Part shown: in pieces, positions 1-8,812 of the stretch
Position numbering within the stretch: position 1 is the stretch's first letter
How the letters are laid out: the number at the start of each line of letters is the position of its first letter
NCBI RefSeq assembly: GCF_029076445.1
Contig: NZ_JARESG010000004.1
Span: 220,923-284,922 of the forward strand
Source: Pseudarthrobacter naphthalenicus
Lineage (GTDB): Bacteria > Actinomycetota > Actinomycetes > Actinomycetales > Micrococcaceae
Length of the DNA stretch: 64,000 nt
Reading direction: 5' to 3'
The notes under the pieces: generated by a model
The model's database searches: none
What the model saw: the letters and a program-made list of their open reading frames with translations, nothing else
Told to the model about the DNA's origin: nothing
Made by a program: the position numbers and the translations under genes

Positions 1-19
1 AATTTATAGCAGGGGATCT

Positions 20-1174
20 ATGAGGGCCATCGTCTATGCGTCGAACATTCGCACTGGCGGAGCGATTGGCGGGGCTGCCAACCTCTTAGACACGCTTCCG
101 GATTTCTATGATACACATCACATGAATTGGGCGCGGAATTGGTTCGTCTATGTGTCAGATGAGATCGCCAGCGAGATGAGTCGATTGGACGAGCTTCGCG
201 GTCTTGGAGTGACTGTCGTACAGAGGACGGATCCTGCCAACCTTCAAACTCTCCGACGGAGAAGCAAGGTCTGGGCTGACGTTCGTCTCGTGCTCAGGGG
301 TCCGGACTACGTCGGGCGAATGGCGTCGCAAGAAATATTGGGCTTTGCGGATAGATCCATCCTTACGCCTGCGGTCCAACATCAGCCTATTCTCGATCGA
401 TCCAAGGCGGCTGGGCGTAATGCCATAAAGCGCCTGTTGCTTTCGCGATATGACGCCTTTCTCACACAGACCGACAGCATGGCGAAGGAACTCTCTGCAC
501 GTGTCCCGGGTCGGCGGGTTTGGGTATTCCCGAATGCCCCCGCAGACATTTTCCTCGGCCAAGACCCGCGGGCGAGACCTCAACGCATACCCCAGGTTGT
601 TAACGACCGAGCACTGGTTCGCCTGTTCTATCCCGCGCGAGGTTATCCGCATAAGAACCACCAAATAATTCCTAAGACCGCTGAAATACTCCGGGCGAAA
701 TATGGCGTTGAGCTTCAGGTAGTGTGTACGCTTCGGCCTGATGAGTTAAAGTCGCTTGGACTTGAGAACGCGCTTGGTATTGCAGCAGTCGGAACGCTGT
801 CTCGAGCAGAATGCTACGATCAATACCGCCTGAGCGACGGAGTGTTCTTCCCAAGCCTGAATGAAACGTCCTCAGTCACTCCCTTGGAGGGCATGGCCCT
901 AGGTCTGCCGGTCTTTTCATCAAACCTCGAGTTTATAACTGATATCTCCGGAAGTGCACCGTATTATTTCAACCCGACAGATCCGGCGGAGGCAGCCGCA
1001 CTGATAGCTGGCTACTACGCGAATGCGCCCGCTGATTCGGGCCGTCTTAGCGCAGGTGCCGCATTCGTTCGCGCACTGCCCACGCGGTTGGATACAACGC
1101 GAGGGCATCTGGACGCGATGAGATACATCAGCGGTTTCAGCGGCGCTCCCGACAACTCGGCGAGTTCCGCATGA
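20..1174 (+). CDS. Glycosyltransferase (GT-B, family 1/4-like)
   Basis: 384 residues, ATG start at 20 after a weak purine-rich site. The C-terminal half is a typical GT-B nucleotide-sugar binding fold: a segment reading LFYPARGYPHKNHQ followed by a motif with conserved glutamate (SLNETSSVTPLEGMALGLPV, about residues 277-296), as in family-4 retaining glycosyltransferases. It probably transfers a sugar to a lipid-linked surface glycan in the cytoplasm. The gene lies upstream of, and convergent with, a block of other glycan genes on the minus strand, which supports an extracellular polysaccharide role. Donor and acceptor cannot be told. GC is visibly lower than in the rest of the window, suggesting transfer as part of the surface-glycan locus. 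Confidence 0.85.
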   Translation: MRAIVYASNIRTGGAIGGAANLLDTLPDFYDTHHMNWARNWFVYVSDEIASEMSRLDELRGLGVTVVQRTDPANLQTLRRRSKVWADVRLVLRGPDYVGRMASQEILGFADRSILTPAVQHQPILDRSKAAGRNAIKRLLLSRYDAFLTQTDSMAKELSARVPGRRVWVFPNAPADIFLGQDPRARPQRIPQVVNDRALVRLFYPARGYPHKNHQIIPKTAEILRAKYGVELQVVCTLRPDELKSLGLENALGIAAVGTLSRAECYDQYRLSDGVFFPSLNETSSVTPLEGMALGLPVFSSNLEFITDISGSAPYYFNPTDPAEAAALIAGYYANAPADSGRLSAGAAFVRALPTRLDTTRGHLDAMRYISGFSGAPDNSASSA

Positions 1175-1367
1175 CGGTGTCCTGCTCATTAGGAGACTTC
1201 CAGGACCCGGTCCGGGCGCAGGCCCACCCAGATCAATGCCGAAGATCTCGTCCTGGGCTGCCAAGTCTCGCACGACCAAGGCTTCGCGGCGGAGTCTTTA
1301 GGGCCCGGCAGTGCCGGCGCATCGTAGGCAGATGCTGCTCCGGCGTAGTCAAGAAATTCGTCTTCCG

Positions 1368-2306
1368 TTAGTCGTTTAGGCGTGCCTGGAAAGCCGAGAC
1401 AAGGAAATCCAACGACTCAGGCCGGACATCTTGGTGCACGGGAAAATTAATAATATGCCGTGATAGGTCCATCATCGAGTCGAAGTCGCGTCGAACGTGA
1501 TCTATCAGAGTATGGTACAGGCTGACCATGCCGAGGCCATCTTCATTCATACACTTATAAATGTTGTCACGAGAATCGCCGAATATGCGCACAGGAAGAG
1601 TTTGCGGGACGTCCAAAGCCCCAAGTTCCGGCCATAGGAGCTGAAATTTACCGCCGAATTCGGGTAGTGACTTTAGCCGTTCGGTTAAGCCTGCGAAGTT
1701 CGCCCGTCTTATCGCGGCGATTGCATCCCAGTTGTAGGACATGATATCGACGGCGAGTTCGGCCATTGTCGATTTCTGACCTTTGACAAGTGTCTGAGAC
1801 GAGTAGGTGATGAGGCCACCTTGCGTCAATGGAAACATCTTGTGCAAAGAGAAGAGGCGGACCTGACCGAATGACCCTGCGTCCTTGCCGTTGACTGAGC
1901 TGAAGAAGCCATGCGCCAGATCCTCGAGGAGGAGGACATCATATTGCTGTGCGAGCTCACTGACCCGTGAAAGTGCTGGTTCCGTTCGCCCGAAATAGTG
2001 GATTAATACGAGTACCCGGTATCTTCCGGTCGACAGATTTCGCTCTAGATCCTCCAAATCCGCAGTGAGGTCTGGGTTGAGATCGTAGAAACCAAAGTGA
2101 TTGCCTAGCTCACCGACAGGATCAAAGACACCGCTACCCTCGTTGGGGGACCAGCCGATGAAGGCCGGGAGTAAAACCCCGTCGTGCGATTCAGGAAGTA
2201 CGTTAGTCAGGAAGTCGCGCATTCCTTCCCGTGCTGATTGATAGAATAAAGCCGGTTCGAAGAAATTCTCGCGGTCAACCGCAGTCTTCGCTATTTGGTG
2301 GGACAT
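1368..2306 (-). CDS. DegT/DnrJ/EryC1-like PLP aminotransferase
   Basis: 312 residues. The ATG at 2306 is preceded by GAGGAG. A segment reading LIHYFGRT, then LLLEDLAHGF (aspartate that contacts PLP) and FSLHKMFPLTQGG (candidate Schiff-base lysine) match the core of sugar aminotransferases of the DegT family. It is shorter than the usual 360-400 residues of the family, so part of the C-terminal dimer domain is reduced. In a glycan locus such enzymes make amino sugars for O-unit or exopolysaccharide repeat units. It is followed by a GNAT acetyltransferase in the upstream neighbour position (24-bp gap), which fits amination followed by N-acylation of the same sugar. The exact substrate is inference. 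Confidence 0.75.
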   Translation of the reverse strand: MSHQIAKTAVDRENFFEPALFYQSAREGMRDFLTNVLPESHDGVLLPAFIGWSPNEGSGVFDPVGELGNHFGFYDLNPDLTADLEDLERNLSTGRYRVLVLIHYFGRTEPALSRVSELAQQYDVLLLEDLAHGFFSSVNGKDAGSFGQVRLFSLHKMFPLTQGGLITYSSQTLVKGQKSTMAELAVDIMSYNWDAIAAIRRANFAGLTERLKSLPEFGGKFQLLWPELGALDVPQTLPVRIFGDSRDNIYKCMNEDGLGMVSLYHTLIDHVRRDFDSMMDLSRHIINFPVHQDVRPESLDFLVSAFQARLND

Positions 2307-2329
2307 ATAAGCTCCTCTACAGTGCAGCC

Positions 2330-3094
2330 TTAGAGGCTGAGTTTCATACGGTCGGATAGTTTGACTACTTGGTGGACCGAGGATATTCCGGCGATGTGCT
2401 CCGTCGGCAAGATGACTAGAGCCGTCTCTACAAGGGGGAAGTGGCGCCTCAAGCTGGAGAGCAGGGCATCATCGTCGAATGCTTGAGCGGAGAAACACCT
2501 CAGTACCGTCTGACCTACTAGACCAATCCTTGTGACGGATGTTTCGTTCATCACCTCCATTTCACAGAAGCCATAAGTGCTGAGATTTGCCAACGCCGTC
2601 GGGAGGGTGCGAATTCTGGCGGCTCCAACGGGAGCTGGCATAGATCGCGACACCCAGGCGACGGTGCTGGTGGGTGTGAATCCGAGTTTGCGGTACAGGG
2701 ACACCGCAGGAGCGTTATCTTGGAACACGTCCAACTGCAACTGATCCAGCTCTGGGCGATCTTCCACGAAGGACTCGAGGAAGGCTCGGGCGATCCCACG
2801 TCCTCGGGCGGATTCAGTAATACAGACATACGAAAGAAAACCAACGTTGCCTCCTATGATTCGAAACTCAGCGAATCCCACAACGTCCTGTTGCTTGGCT
2901 TCATCTACAGCGACCAGCAAGTACCTTCCGGGATCTGAACCCGGATATTGCACGTGCACCGAGAGAAAGGCTCCAATGCCATGCTGCGTGTAAGTCATGA
3001 AGGGCCGGAGCGCCGCGCCGAAGGAAGCGTGGATCAGATCGGACACTGCAGGTAGATCGGTTTTCGTCAGGGCTCGGATGAGAATCGACTTCAT
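2330..3094 (-). CDS. GNAT N-acetyltransferase with extra C-terminal domain
   Basis: 254 residues, ATG at 3094 overlapping the stop of the upstream fusion gene by 4 bp (ATGA), so the two are translationally coupled. The N-terminal 150 residues carry GNAT features: a YVCITESARGRGIARAFLES stretch (acetyl-CoA pyrophosphate loop, Q/RxxGxG/A type) and VSLYRKLGFTPT near residue 135. The remaining 100 residues are not recognised and make the protein longer than a simple GNAT. Its position between a DegT aminotransferase and a phosphoglycosyl transferase suggests acetylation of an amino sugar, but many GNATs in such loci have other acceptors. Confidence 0.75.
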   Translation of the reverse strand: MKSILIRALTKTDLPAVSDLIHASFGAALRPFMTYTQHGIGAFLSVHVQYPGSDPGRYLLVAVDEAKQQDVVGFAEFRIIGGNVGFLSYVCITESARGRGIARAFLESFVEDRPELDQLQLDVFQDNAPAVSLYRKLGFTPTSTVAWVSRSMPAPVGAARIRTLPTALANLSTYGFCEMEVMNETSVTRIGLVGQTVLRCFSAQAFDDDALLSSLRRHFPLVETALVILPTEHIAGISSVHQVVKLSDRMKLSL

Positions 3095-4938
3095 GTAGTC
3101 TTTGCTCCCCGCCGCTCATCATCCAGGTTCTGCATGATCGATTCGGGGTCCACAACGACTCCCTGCCGGCGGAAGACTTTCAATGCGGTCAGAATTAGAA
3201 TCTTGGCATCAAAGCCCAGGGAGTAGCTCTTGACGTACCGCACATCATGCGCCAGGCGGTCGCTCCATGATGACGTATTACGTCCGTTGACTTGGGCCCA
3301 GCCAGTGATGCCTGGGCGCACCACGGTCCGAAGGCTTTCTTCCTCCGTGAAATATTCCGAGTAACGCGTCAGCAGCGGCCGCGGGCCGACGAGGGACATT
3401 TGGCCTTTCAAAACGTTCCACAGCTCCGGAAGTTCGTCGAAACTCGTTATTCTAAGCAGAGATCCGAACCTAGTCAGTCTGTCACTATCAGGCAGGAGTC
3501 GCCCATGAACGTCCCTTGCATCCGTCATGGTCCTGAATTTGTACATTTCGAAGAGCTTGCCGTCGCGTCCGGGCCGTATCTGCCTAAAGAACACAGGTGA
3601 TCCCAGCTTCTTGCGAATCAGAACAGCTACGACACCCATCGGGACGGCGAGAGTGGCCAGAGCAAGCGCCGAGAACACAACATCAAGCAGCCGTTTCACA
3701 CCAAGCACTCTCGGCTTGGAGAGGCTTGCAATGAACAGCGACCTGCTGAACCGTTCCGCACCAACTTTGAGCGCCAGGTTTTCAGCGTAGTATCTGGCAC
3801 CCGACACACCCAAAGCTTGGCGCTCCCCAGGCGTACGCGACATGAGATTCCTAACCGCTTCTGCCAAGTCAGCTGCGCATTCGGGTTCAAAGGCTATCCC
3901 TGCCCCAGCCTCTTCGATCATTGCTGCCGCGTCGCCTTTAACCCCCATGAGAATCGGGCGACCAGCCATGAGGTAGGCCTGCGTCTTGGACGGTACGGTT
4001 ATTTCAAACAATGGATCGTTTCGTAAGTGCACAAGAAGGGCGTCGGAGCGGCTCAAGAAATCGCCAATTTTACTTATCGGCTGCCGCGGAATGAAGATGA
4101 CATTATCCAAGTCTCGGCGCTCGGCCTCACCGGCCAGACGTGTTGCCTCCACTCCTGCGCCTATGAGGAGGAAGCGAACCTCGTCCTGGTCCCTCAGGAG
4201 TTCTGCAGCATCCAATACAGTCTCTAGGGCCTGCGCCTTGCCGAGATTTCCAGCGAATGTGACTGTGAACTTATCCCCGAGTCCCAAAGGCCAATTTGAA
4301 TCAGCCACCGGAGAGCGCGTCTCAAGGTTGATCTGGGCTTCGTCCGCCCAGTTCGGAATAACGTCTATGCGGCCTGCCGGAACCCCCTTTTGCTTGAGTG
4401 CACTGCCAAAGCCCTCGGAGAGCACGGCGATCCGAGATGCCATTCGGTAGACCCCTAACATCGCCCGGTCCACAAATGAAAGGACAGACGAACCCCGGAT
4501 CATTCCCGTGGCAGCAAGAGTCTCGGGCCATAGGTCCTGTACATCGTAGACAAAGGGAACGCCTCTAAGGACCTTGAGCACCAACGCCGGGATACCCACC
4601 GTCGCGGGCGGGTGGTAAACGTAGGCGACGTCTGGTCGCTGAACCAGCAGGGCGCCGATGCTAGCGGAGGCGGCAAAGGAAGCATAGTTGAGTGCCCGCC
4701 TGATGCCAGAACTATCGTGACTCGGATAGAGGGCAACCCTGTTAACCGGGATACCTTGTATGACTTCCCGTTGAAACGGCCTAACGCGGTACCCGGGATA
4801 AATCTTCCCTCCTGGGTAATTGGGAAAGCCAGTAAGTACACTCACTTGGTGGCCCTGGCGCTGGAGTTCCTTGGCAAACAGCAGACCCTTGAAGGTCGGT
4901 TCAGGATCAAACCATTGGCTGACAATCAGAATGTGCAT
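3091..4938 (-). CDS. Fused WbuB-like glycosyltransferase and PglC-type phosphoglycosyl transferase
   Basis: 615 residues, ATG at 4938. Residues 1-400 form a GT-B glycosyltransferase resembling WbuB (opening HILIVSQWFDPEPTFKG, then YDVQDLWPE and a C-terminal nucleotide-sugar domain). Residues about 415-615 are a complete bacterial sugar transferase: a hydrophobic re-entrant helix (about 417-440), FFRQIRPGRDG, MYKFRTM, the Asp-Glu catalytic dyad in TSFDELPELWNVLKGQMS (about 501-502), LVGPRPLL and RPGITGWAQVNGRN. The C-terminal domain should load a sugar-1-phosphate onto undecaprenyl phosphate at the inner membrane, and the N-terminal domain could add the next sugar. These are normally separate genes. 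The fusion is in one reading frame with no sign of damage. Confidence 0.9.
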   Translation of the reverse strand: MHILIVSQWFDPEPTFKGLLFAKELQRQGHQVSVLTGFPNYPGGKIYPGYRVRPFQREVIQGIPVNRVALYPSHDSSGIRRALNYASFAASASIGALLVQRPDVAYVYHPPATVGIPALVLKVLRGVPFVYDVQDLWPETLAATGMIRGSSVLSFVDRAMLGVYRMASRIAVLSEGFGSALKQKGVPAGRIDVIPNWADEAQINLETRSPVADSNWPLGLGDKFTVTFAGNLGKAQALETVLDAAELLRDQDEVRFLLIGAGVEATRLAGEAERRDLDNVIFIPRQPISKIGDFLSRSDALLVHLRNDPLFEITVPSKTQAYLMAGRPILMGVKGDAAAMIEEAGAGIAFEPECAADLAEAVRNLMSRTPGERQALGVSGARYYAENLALKVGAERFSRSLFIASLSKPRVLGVKRLLDVVFSALALATLAVPMGVVAVLIRKKLGSPVFFRQIRPGRDGKLFEMYKFRTMTDARDVHGRLLPDSDRLTRFGSLLRITSFDELPELWNVLKGQMSLVGPRPLLTRYSEYFTEEESLRTVVRPGITGWAQVNGRNTSSWSDRLAHDVRYVKSYSLGFDAKILILTALKVFRRQGVVVDPESIMQNLDDERRGAKTT

Positions 4939-5031
4939 GGGCAGGTCCTATCGAGGGCAAAGGGATGACAGTCAGGGCGATATTTTTGGCGATCAAGTTC
5001 AGCCACTATTCGGGTGACCCGCACAAACGTT

Positions 5032-6105
5032 CTACCCTCGGTATGCCGGGAAGTAACCGTTTGGAATAGGTGGCGCGCCGTCTATCGTCCGCCTAGCGAC
5101 GCTACCTTCAACCAAAGCGTTATAGGTCACAGGGTTCAGGATTCTGCGTCCAACCAGAAAGGGCACGCTCCCGGACGGAGCAAATGCCTTCTTATACTTA
5201 AAAATTCCATCGTTAGCGGCAAATCCACCGCCCAGGACAAAGCGCTTCTTTCCGTTTTGCCCGGCCCATTTCATAATCTCAAACTTCAGTAAGTCATTTG
5301 GTCTTTTGTCAAACGCCTCCCCCAAAGTGCCTCCGAGAAACGAATAGGCGTTCTCTTCCGACAGCAAAACTAGCTCAGTCGAGACTATGCGTTCTTCATG
5401 GCGAGCATGAAAATATGCAAACTGCCCAGAAAGTGACTCGTGGATCGCACGAAAAAAATCTTCGCCAAAATAGTATCCAGACGATGCGGAACGTCGATCC
5501 ATAGTATCTTTATAGATTCGGTAAAAATCATCGAAGAATTCACCTTCAAGGTCCACCTCGATTGTCACACCAAGGCGCTGAGCCTTCTTCACATTCTTGC
5601 GTACCTTGTGATCAAAATCCATCCACAGCTCTTCCGCGCTCAAGTCCAGCGAGCGAACAACATTATTCTGAATGACTTCCGCTTCGCCGGGGAACTCCAG
5701 CAGTGAGTCTGTGAATAGAGTAAATCGCACGAACTCAGAAATCACATTTGACCGCTCGCACCAAGAATCAAAGTGATTCCAGAACTCTGCCGCCAAGGCC
5801 TTCCTGTTAAAGCTTTCTATGACCATCGGACCCCCATAGCCGTACGGGCTAGCAATATCACGAACGCCTCGATATTCTATGTCTTTCATATATGGTGCAT
5901 CAACATTCCGGAGGAAGAATGGATACAGTACGGTCCCGTTGTGGGATTCAAAAAGAACGCAGACCGCCTTCTCCGTGTGTGTCCCGAAAAGACGAAGATA
6001 ATGAGGGTGAGCAAAAACTTCACGTGCTGGCCATCTATTCCAGGCTTCGCTCCATCGCTCAATGTCATACTGGCTGTCGGCTGTTAGAACGCTGAATTGA
6101 CTCAC
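5032..6105 (-). CDS. FemAB-like GNAT acyltransferase (Acetyltransf_6)
   Basis: 357 residues, ATG at 6105. The sequence has the two tandem GNAT-fold halves of the FemABX/BioF2-like group, with DFDHKVRKNVKKAQRLGV (about residues 165-182) and the C-terminal LKFEIMKWAGQNGKKRFVLGGG segment that are common in this group. FemAB enzymes add amino acids from aminoacyl-tRNA to lipid II. Relatives in polysaccharide clusters are thought to acylate or aminoacylate a glycan. It is the first gene of the minus-strand block; a 93-bp gap separates it from the fusion gene. Which acceptor it uses cannot be read from sequence. Low GC like its neighbours. Confidence 0.75.
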   Translation of the reverse strand: MSQFSVLTADSQYDIERWSEAWNRWPAREVFAHPHYLRLFGTHTEKAVCVLFESHNGTVLYPFFLRNVDAPYMKDIEYRGVRDIASPYGYGGPMVIESFNRKALAAEFWNHFDSWCERSNVISEFVRFTLFTDSLLEFPGEAEVIQNNVVRSLDLSAEELWMDFDHKVRKNVKKAQRLGVTIEVDLEGEFFDDFYRIYKDTMDRRSASSGYYFGEDFFRAIHESLSGQFAYFHARHEERIVSTELVLLSEENAYSFLGGTLGEAFDKRPNDLLKFEIMKWAGQNGKKRFVLGGGFAANDGIFKYKKAFAPSGSVPFLVGRRILNPVTYNALVEGSVARRTIDGAPPIPNGYFPAYRG

Positions 6106-6429
6106 GATAACTTACTTCCAACTCTCAATCGCAGTGATGGCCAACGTTATTCCTCTGCATATATACGGCTGCAATTGCTCAACAAGGTGCCTGTCGAGTG
6201 CTTTGCGGACAGCTCGGGAAAGGACAACCGCGCGCCCGCCTTAACGAAAAAGACAATCATTCGAGCTATGCTTGCGGTTGTCCTTTCCAACGCTTTGGCT
6301 CGTCAATGTACTGGCGTGTCACTGGCACGGTTTACGCTTCGAGCCACGCTATCACGGGCAAAGATACGGTTGGCTACGCGGCATTTTTGGGCTGATCAGT
6401 AATATGTGTTAGGCATATAACCCGATCCG
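6106..6429. other. Intergenic stretch upstream of the FemAB-like gene
   Basis: No convincing gene is seen here. The stretch should hold the promoter of the minus-strand glycan block and contains a 15-bp perfect inverted repeat (6217-6231 with 6274-6288). A 101-residue open frame on the plus strand has no family resemblance and no ribosome site, so it was not called. Confidence 0.5.
6217..6288. repeat. 15-bp perfect inverted repeat, 42-nt loop
   Basis: The arm GGAAAGGACAACCGC at 6217-6231 is repeated exactly in reverse complement at 6274-6288. The long loop and lack of a T tract argue against a simple terminator. It could be a relic of mobile-element ends next to the IS3 remains, or a regulatory structure ahead of the glycan block. 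Confidence 0.75.
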
Positions 6430-6945
6430 GACGATGGACGCAGGTTGCGAAGGATTTGGGACTTGCGGTCAGGCATTTGAGCGCTATGTTGCCACCGCCG
6501 AGCGTGAGGAATCCGGGGCCGCCCGCGGAGGCGTAGTCGGCGAGATGCGGCAGCCGAAGAAACGGAAACGCGTGTTGGAGCAGGAGAATGAGATTCTGCG
6601 CTGGGCTGCTGCTCACCTGGCCAGGGACATCAGCCCAAATGGTTTACCCGCTCAGTACGGTTCTTGTCGCTGACGATGCTCCCGTGGTGGTAGTTGCAGG
6701 GTGTTGAAGTTCAGAAAGCAAGCTCATTACCTGCTGAGGGTGACGGACTGGGACGGGTCGGTGCGAAGCTTAGTCAAGGCTGCCCTGGACATCCTCGCGG
6801 ACGGCGTTGCATTCGCGTACCGTTTCGTCGCCGACGAGCTCCTGGGAGTGGGCATCGCCGCTGCCGGGGGCCGGTCGACATTTTTGGGGCGGAGAACAGC
6901 GAGGGAGTTTTATCGCGATTGGGCGCAATTTGCCCGTCCTTAGAC
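6430..6945 (+). pseudogene. IS3-family transposase relic (OrfA tail and OrfB head)
   Basis: Fragments of both IS3 transposase frames survive but no frame is intact. QVAKDLGL (about 6440) and then MRQPKKRKRVLEQENEILRW (6541-6600) match the end of OrfA, the leucine-zipper-like tail that precedes the frameshift site. Further on, FRKQAHYLLRVTDWD and then SLVKAALDILADGVAFAYRF (6760-6825) match the start of OrfB. In-frame stops and at least two frameshifts separate the pieces, and the DDE catalytic domain is gone. It is therefore a dead, truncated insertion sequence. No terminal inverted repeats could be assigned. Confidence 0.7.
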
Positions 6946-7079
6946 TGGCAACCGGCAGCAAGCTCAAGTCTCATGTGGTGCTGCTTGCGCTCGTCGCTCA
7001 TCCAGGCAAGTAGCCGGGCGCTGGGAATGCAGTACCGGATACTCGTGTCTCGTGTCTCGCAGCGGACTAACTTCTTGGC

Positions 7080-7352
7080 ATGGGTAGCTATGAAGAGGGG
7101 CTTGAAGCGGACAAGGACCGGGCAACTCATCCGTCCGTGGGTATGTTTGGATACAGGGACGGCGAGGCTTGGGTGGCGGACGATGTGTTCGTGACCCGGT
7201 CCATCTGCGGCGATCTGACGGTCGAACGGTGGGACGGGTGCTGGGTTAGAACTGCCACTGTCCGAAAAGAGAGCACGCAGATGCTACGAGCCATGTGGGT
7301 GAAGCTCAACGAGGTTGCAGTGGATGTTGGGCCCCACCCATCTCCATCGTGA
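7080..7352 (+). CDS. Hypothetical protein, 90 residues
   Basis: A 90-codon open frame from ATG 7080 with about two thirds G/C at third positions and many G-starting codons, a pattern that looks coding. The product is a small mixed protein with an acidic N-terminus (YEEGLEADKD) and two WVADD/WVRTA-type stretches. No family is recognised and no good ribosome site is seen. Three open frames on the opposite strand overlap it (start/stop overlaps at 7127-7130 and 7306-7309), so the strand assignment is uncertain. It lies in a decayed region between an IS relic and a truncated MFS gene and may itself be a fragment. Confidence 0.3.
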   Translation: MGSYEEGLEADKDRATHPSVGMFGYRDGEAWVADDVFVTRSICGDLTVERWDGCWVRTATVRKESTQMLRAMWVKLNEVAVDVGPHPSPS

Positions 7353-7709
7353 GGAACTCAGCGTCGCGCCAGTCCGAGTTCTCTGGACCTGTCTGGCCTA
7401 ATTCCGTGGAGCAGAAGAGCCCGTGCTGGACGGACGCAAACTTTCTCGTCACCTCTGCGAGGGCATGGGGCGCGGTGAAGGCGTTGACCAACTGTTGGCG
7501 GCATAGTTCGCGTTGAGCCCACCACGCGAAAGTCAGTAGCAGAATGTTGCGTGTCGGTGCCACTAGACGGACCGTAGCAGTCAGCGTCCGCCGCTGTCGC
7601 CTGATCTTCCTCAAGGAGGAGCCGAGGCTACTGCCGTAGAATCCGACTGAGTTGCCGTTGCCCAAGTAGAACAGCGCGGTCACTACTTGGGTGCGGAGCC
7701 CGGCTTCCA
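7353..7709. other. Stretch without recognisable gene
   Basis: Only a 134-codon open frame on the minus strand spans this part. It has no recognised family and reads partly into the MFS fragment. GC is lower than in the flanks. I regard it as non-coding debris between mobile remnants, with modest confidence. Confidence 0.35.
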
Positions 7710-8387
7710 ACGTCGGGTCCGGGCCTGCTGGTGGCCTCCGTGGGTTCCGGCCAGCTGGTGAGCCGGACCGGCCGGTACAAGTGGATGCCGATCGCCGGTT
7801 CGGTGCTGGTGGCCGTGGCGCTGGTGCTGCTCTCCACGCTCAAGCCCGGGCAGCCGCTCTGGGAAATCTGCGCCTACCTGGCCGTGATGGGCCTCGGGCT
7901 GGGCCTGAGCATGCAGATCCTCGTCCTCATCGTCCAGAACTCCTTCCCGCTGCGTGAAGTGGGCACCGCAACGGCGTCCAACAACTTCTTCCGCCAGATC
8001 GGCGCCACCCTCGGCTCCGCCGTGGTGGGCAGCCTGTTCGCCAGCCGCCTCGCGGCGCTCCTTACCGAGCGTATGCCCGCCGCTGAGACACGCGGGGGCA
8101 CACCCGGTGGGTCGAACTCCCTCACGCCGGCGGTGGTTAACCACCTGCCTGCGGAGATCAAAGACCTGATCGTCTCCTCCTACAACGACGCACTGACGCC
8201 CATCTTCATCTGGATGGTCCCGCTGGCGGTGATTGCCGCCGTCGTACTGGTCTTCATCAGGGAAAAGCCGCTTGCCACCGCCGCCGAGCACGACGTCCTC
8301 TCCGAGTCGATCAGTGAAGGCAACATCCTCATCACCGCCGACGATGACGGGGTTGCAACCGCCTCACCGTCGGGGGTGGTTCCGTAG
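7710..8387 (+). pseudogene. Truncated C-terminal copy of a DHA2 MFS pump
   Basis: The 218 residues from 7731 match the C-terminal third of the intact pump at 17959-19566 almost residue for residue (for example SISEGNILITAD near both C-termini). Similarity starts abruptly near 7710-7725, where the parent should continue into its first eight or nine membrane helices. At the join the pieces TSGPGLL and LVASVGSG suggest a further 33-bp loss between two CTGCTG motifs. No start codon with a ribosome site precedes it, and the remaining 4-5 helices cannot form a pump. It is most likely a dead fragment from duplication or recombination of the nearby gene or a close relative. Confidence 0.85.
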
Positions 8388-8624
8388 CGTACATCCTCAA
8401 AGACCAGAAGCTTTGGGTATCCATGACTCCACGCAAAGGCTGCGACGGCGGCACAGCATCCGGCTACTGCGCTCTGTTGCCGCCGCTGCGGCTCCGGTTG
8501 ATTGGGTGTGGCTGGATCCTCCACACCTTCGCCGAGAAGGGCTAGGACAGCGGATACTGCCTCAAGGCGGGCTGTGAACTCATCCGGTCATTCTCGCTCC
8601 GCTGCCCAGCCTGCGCGCTGCTTG
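8388..8624. other. Stretch without recognisable gene
   Basis: Downstream of the MFS fragment I find no frame with family resemblance or a ribosome site. Composition is intermediate and the stretch looks like debris of the same recombination events. Confidence 0.35.
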
Positions 8625-8802
8625 CTAGTGGACCCAGCCGTGGGTGCGTCCGTACTTGTGCATGGTGGTGGTGAAGATGCCCGTGGATGCGGCTACCTCG
8701 CGAACACCGCCGCCGGCCTTGCCCCGCATCCCGCAGCACGAGCGCGGCCTTGATGTGCTGTATGTCTGGCTCCGGCACGATTGCCCTGGTCTGAGGCGTC
8801 AT
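8625..8802 (-). pseudogene. Helix-turn-helix relic of recombinase/resolvase type
   Basis: Reading from ATG 8802, the frame gives IQHIKAALVLRDAG and, after one frameshift, GVREVAASTGIFTTTMHKYG followed by a stop at 8627-8625. This has the layout of the DNA-binding tail of serine resolvases and of small phage-type regulators (helix, VREVAAATG turn, recognition helix). The 178-nt length is not a multiple of three, confirming the frameshift. No catalytic domain lies upstream, so this is a fragment. The family assignment rests on the HTH pattern only. Confidence 0.35.
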
Positions 8803-8812
8803 TCAGGGAGAC

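Noticed and set aside
6774..7710. Three overlapping minus-strand frames with start/stop overlaps (7127-7130, 7306-7309)
   Set aside because: One overlap uses TTG, none has a ribosome site or family resemblance, and they cross the IS relic; judged chance, although the overlaps are curious.
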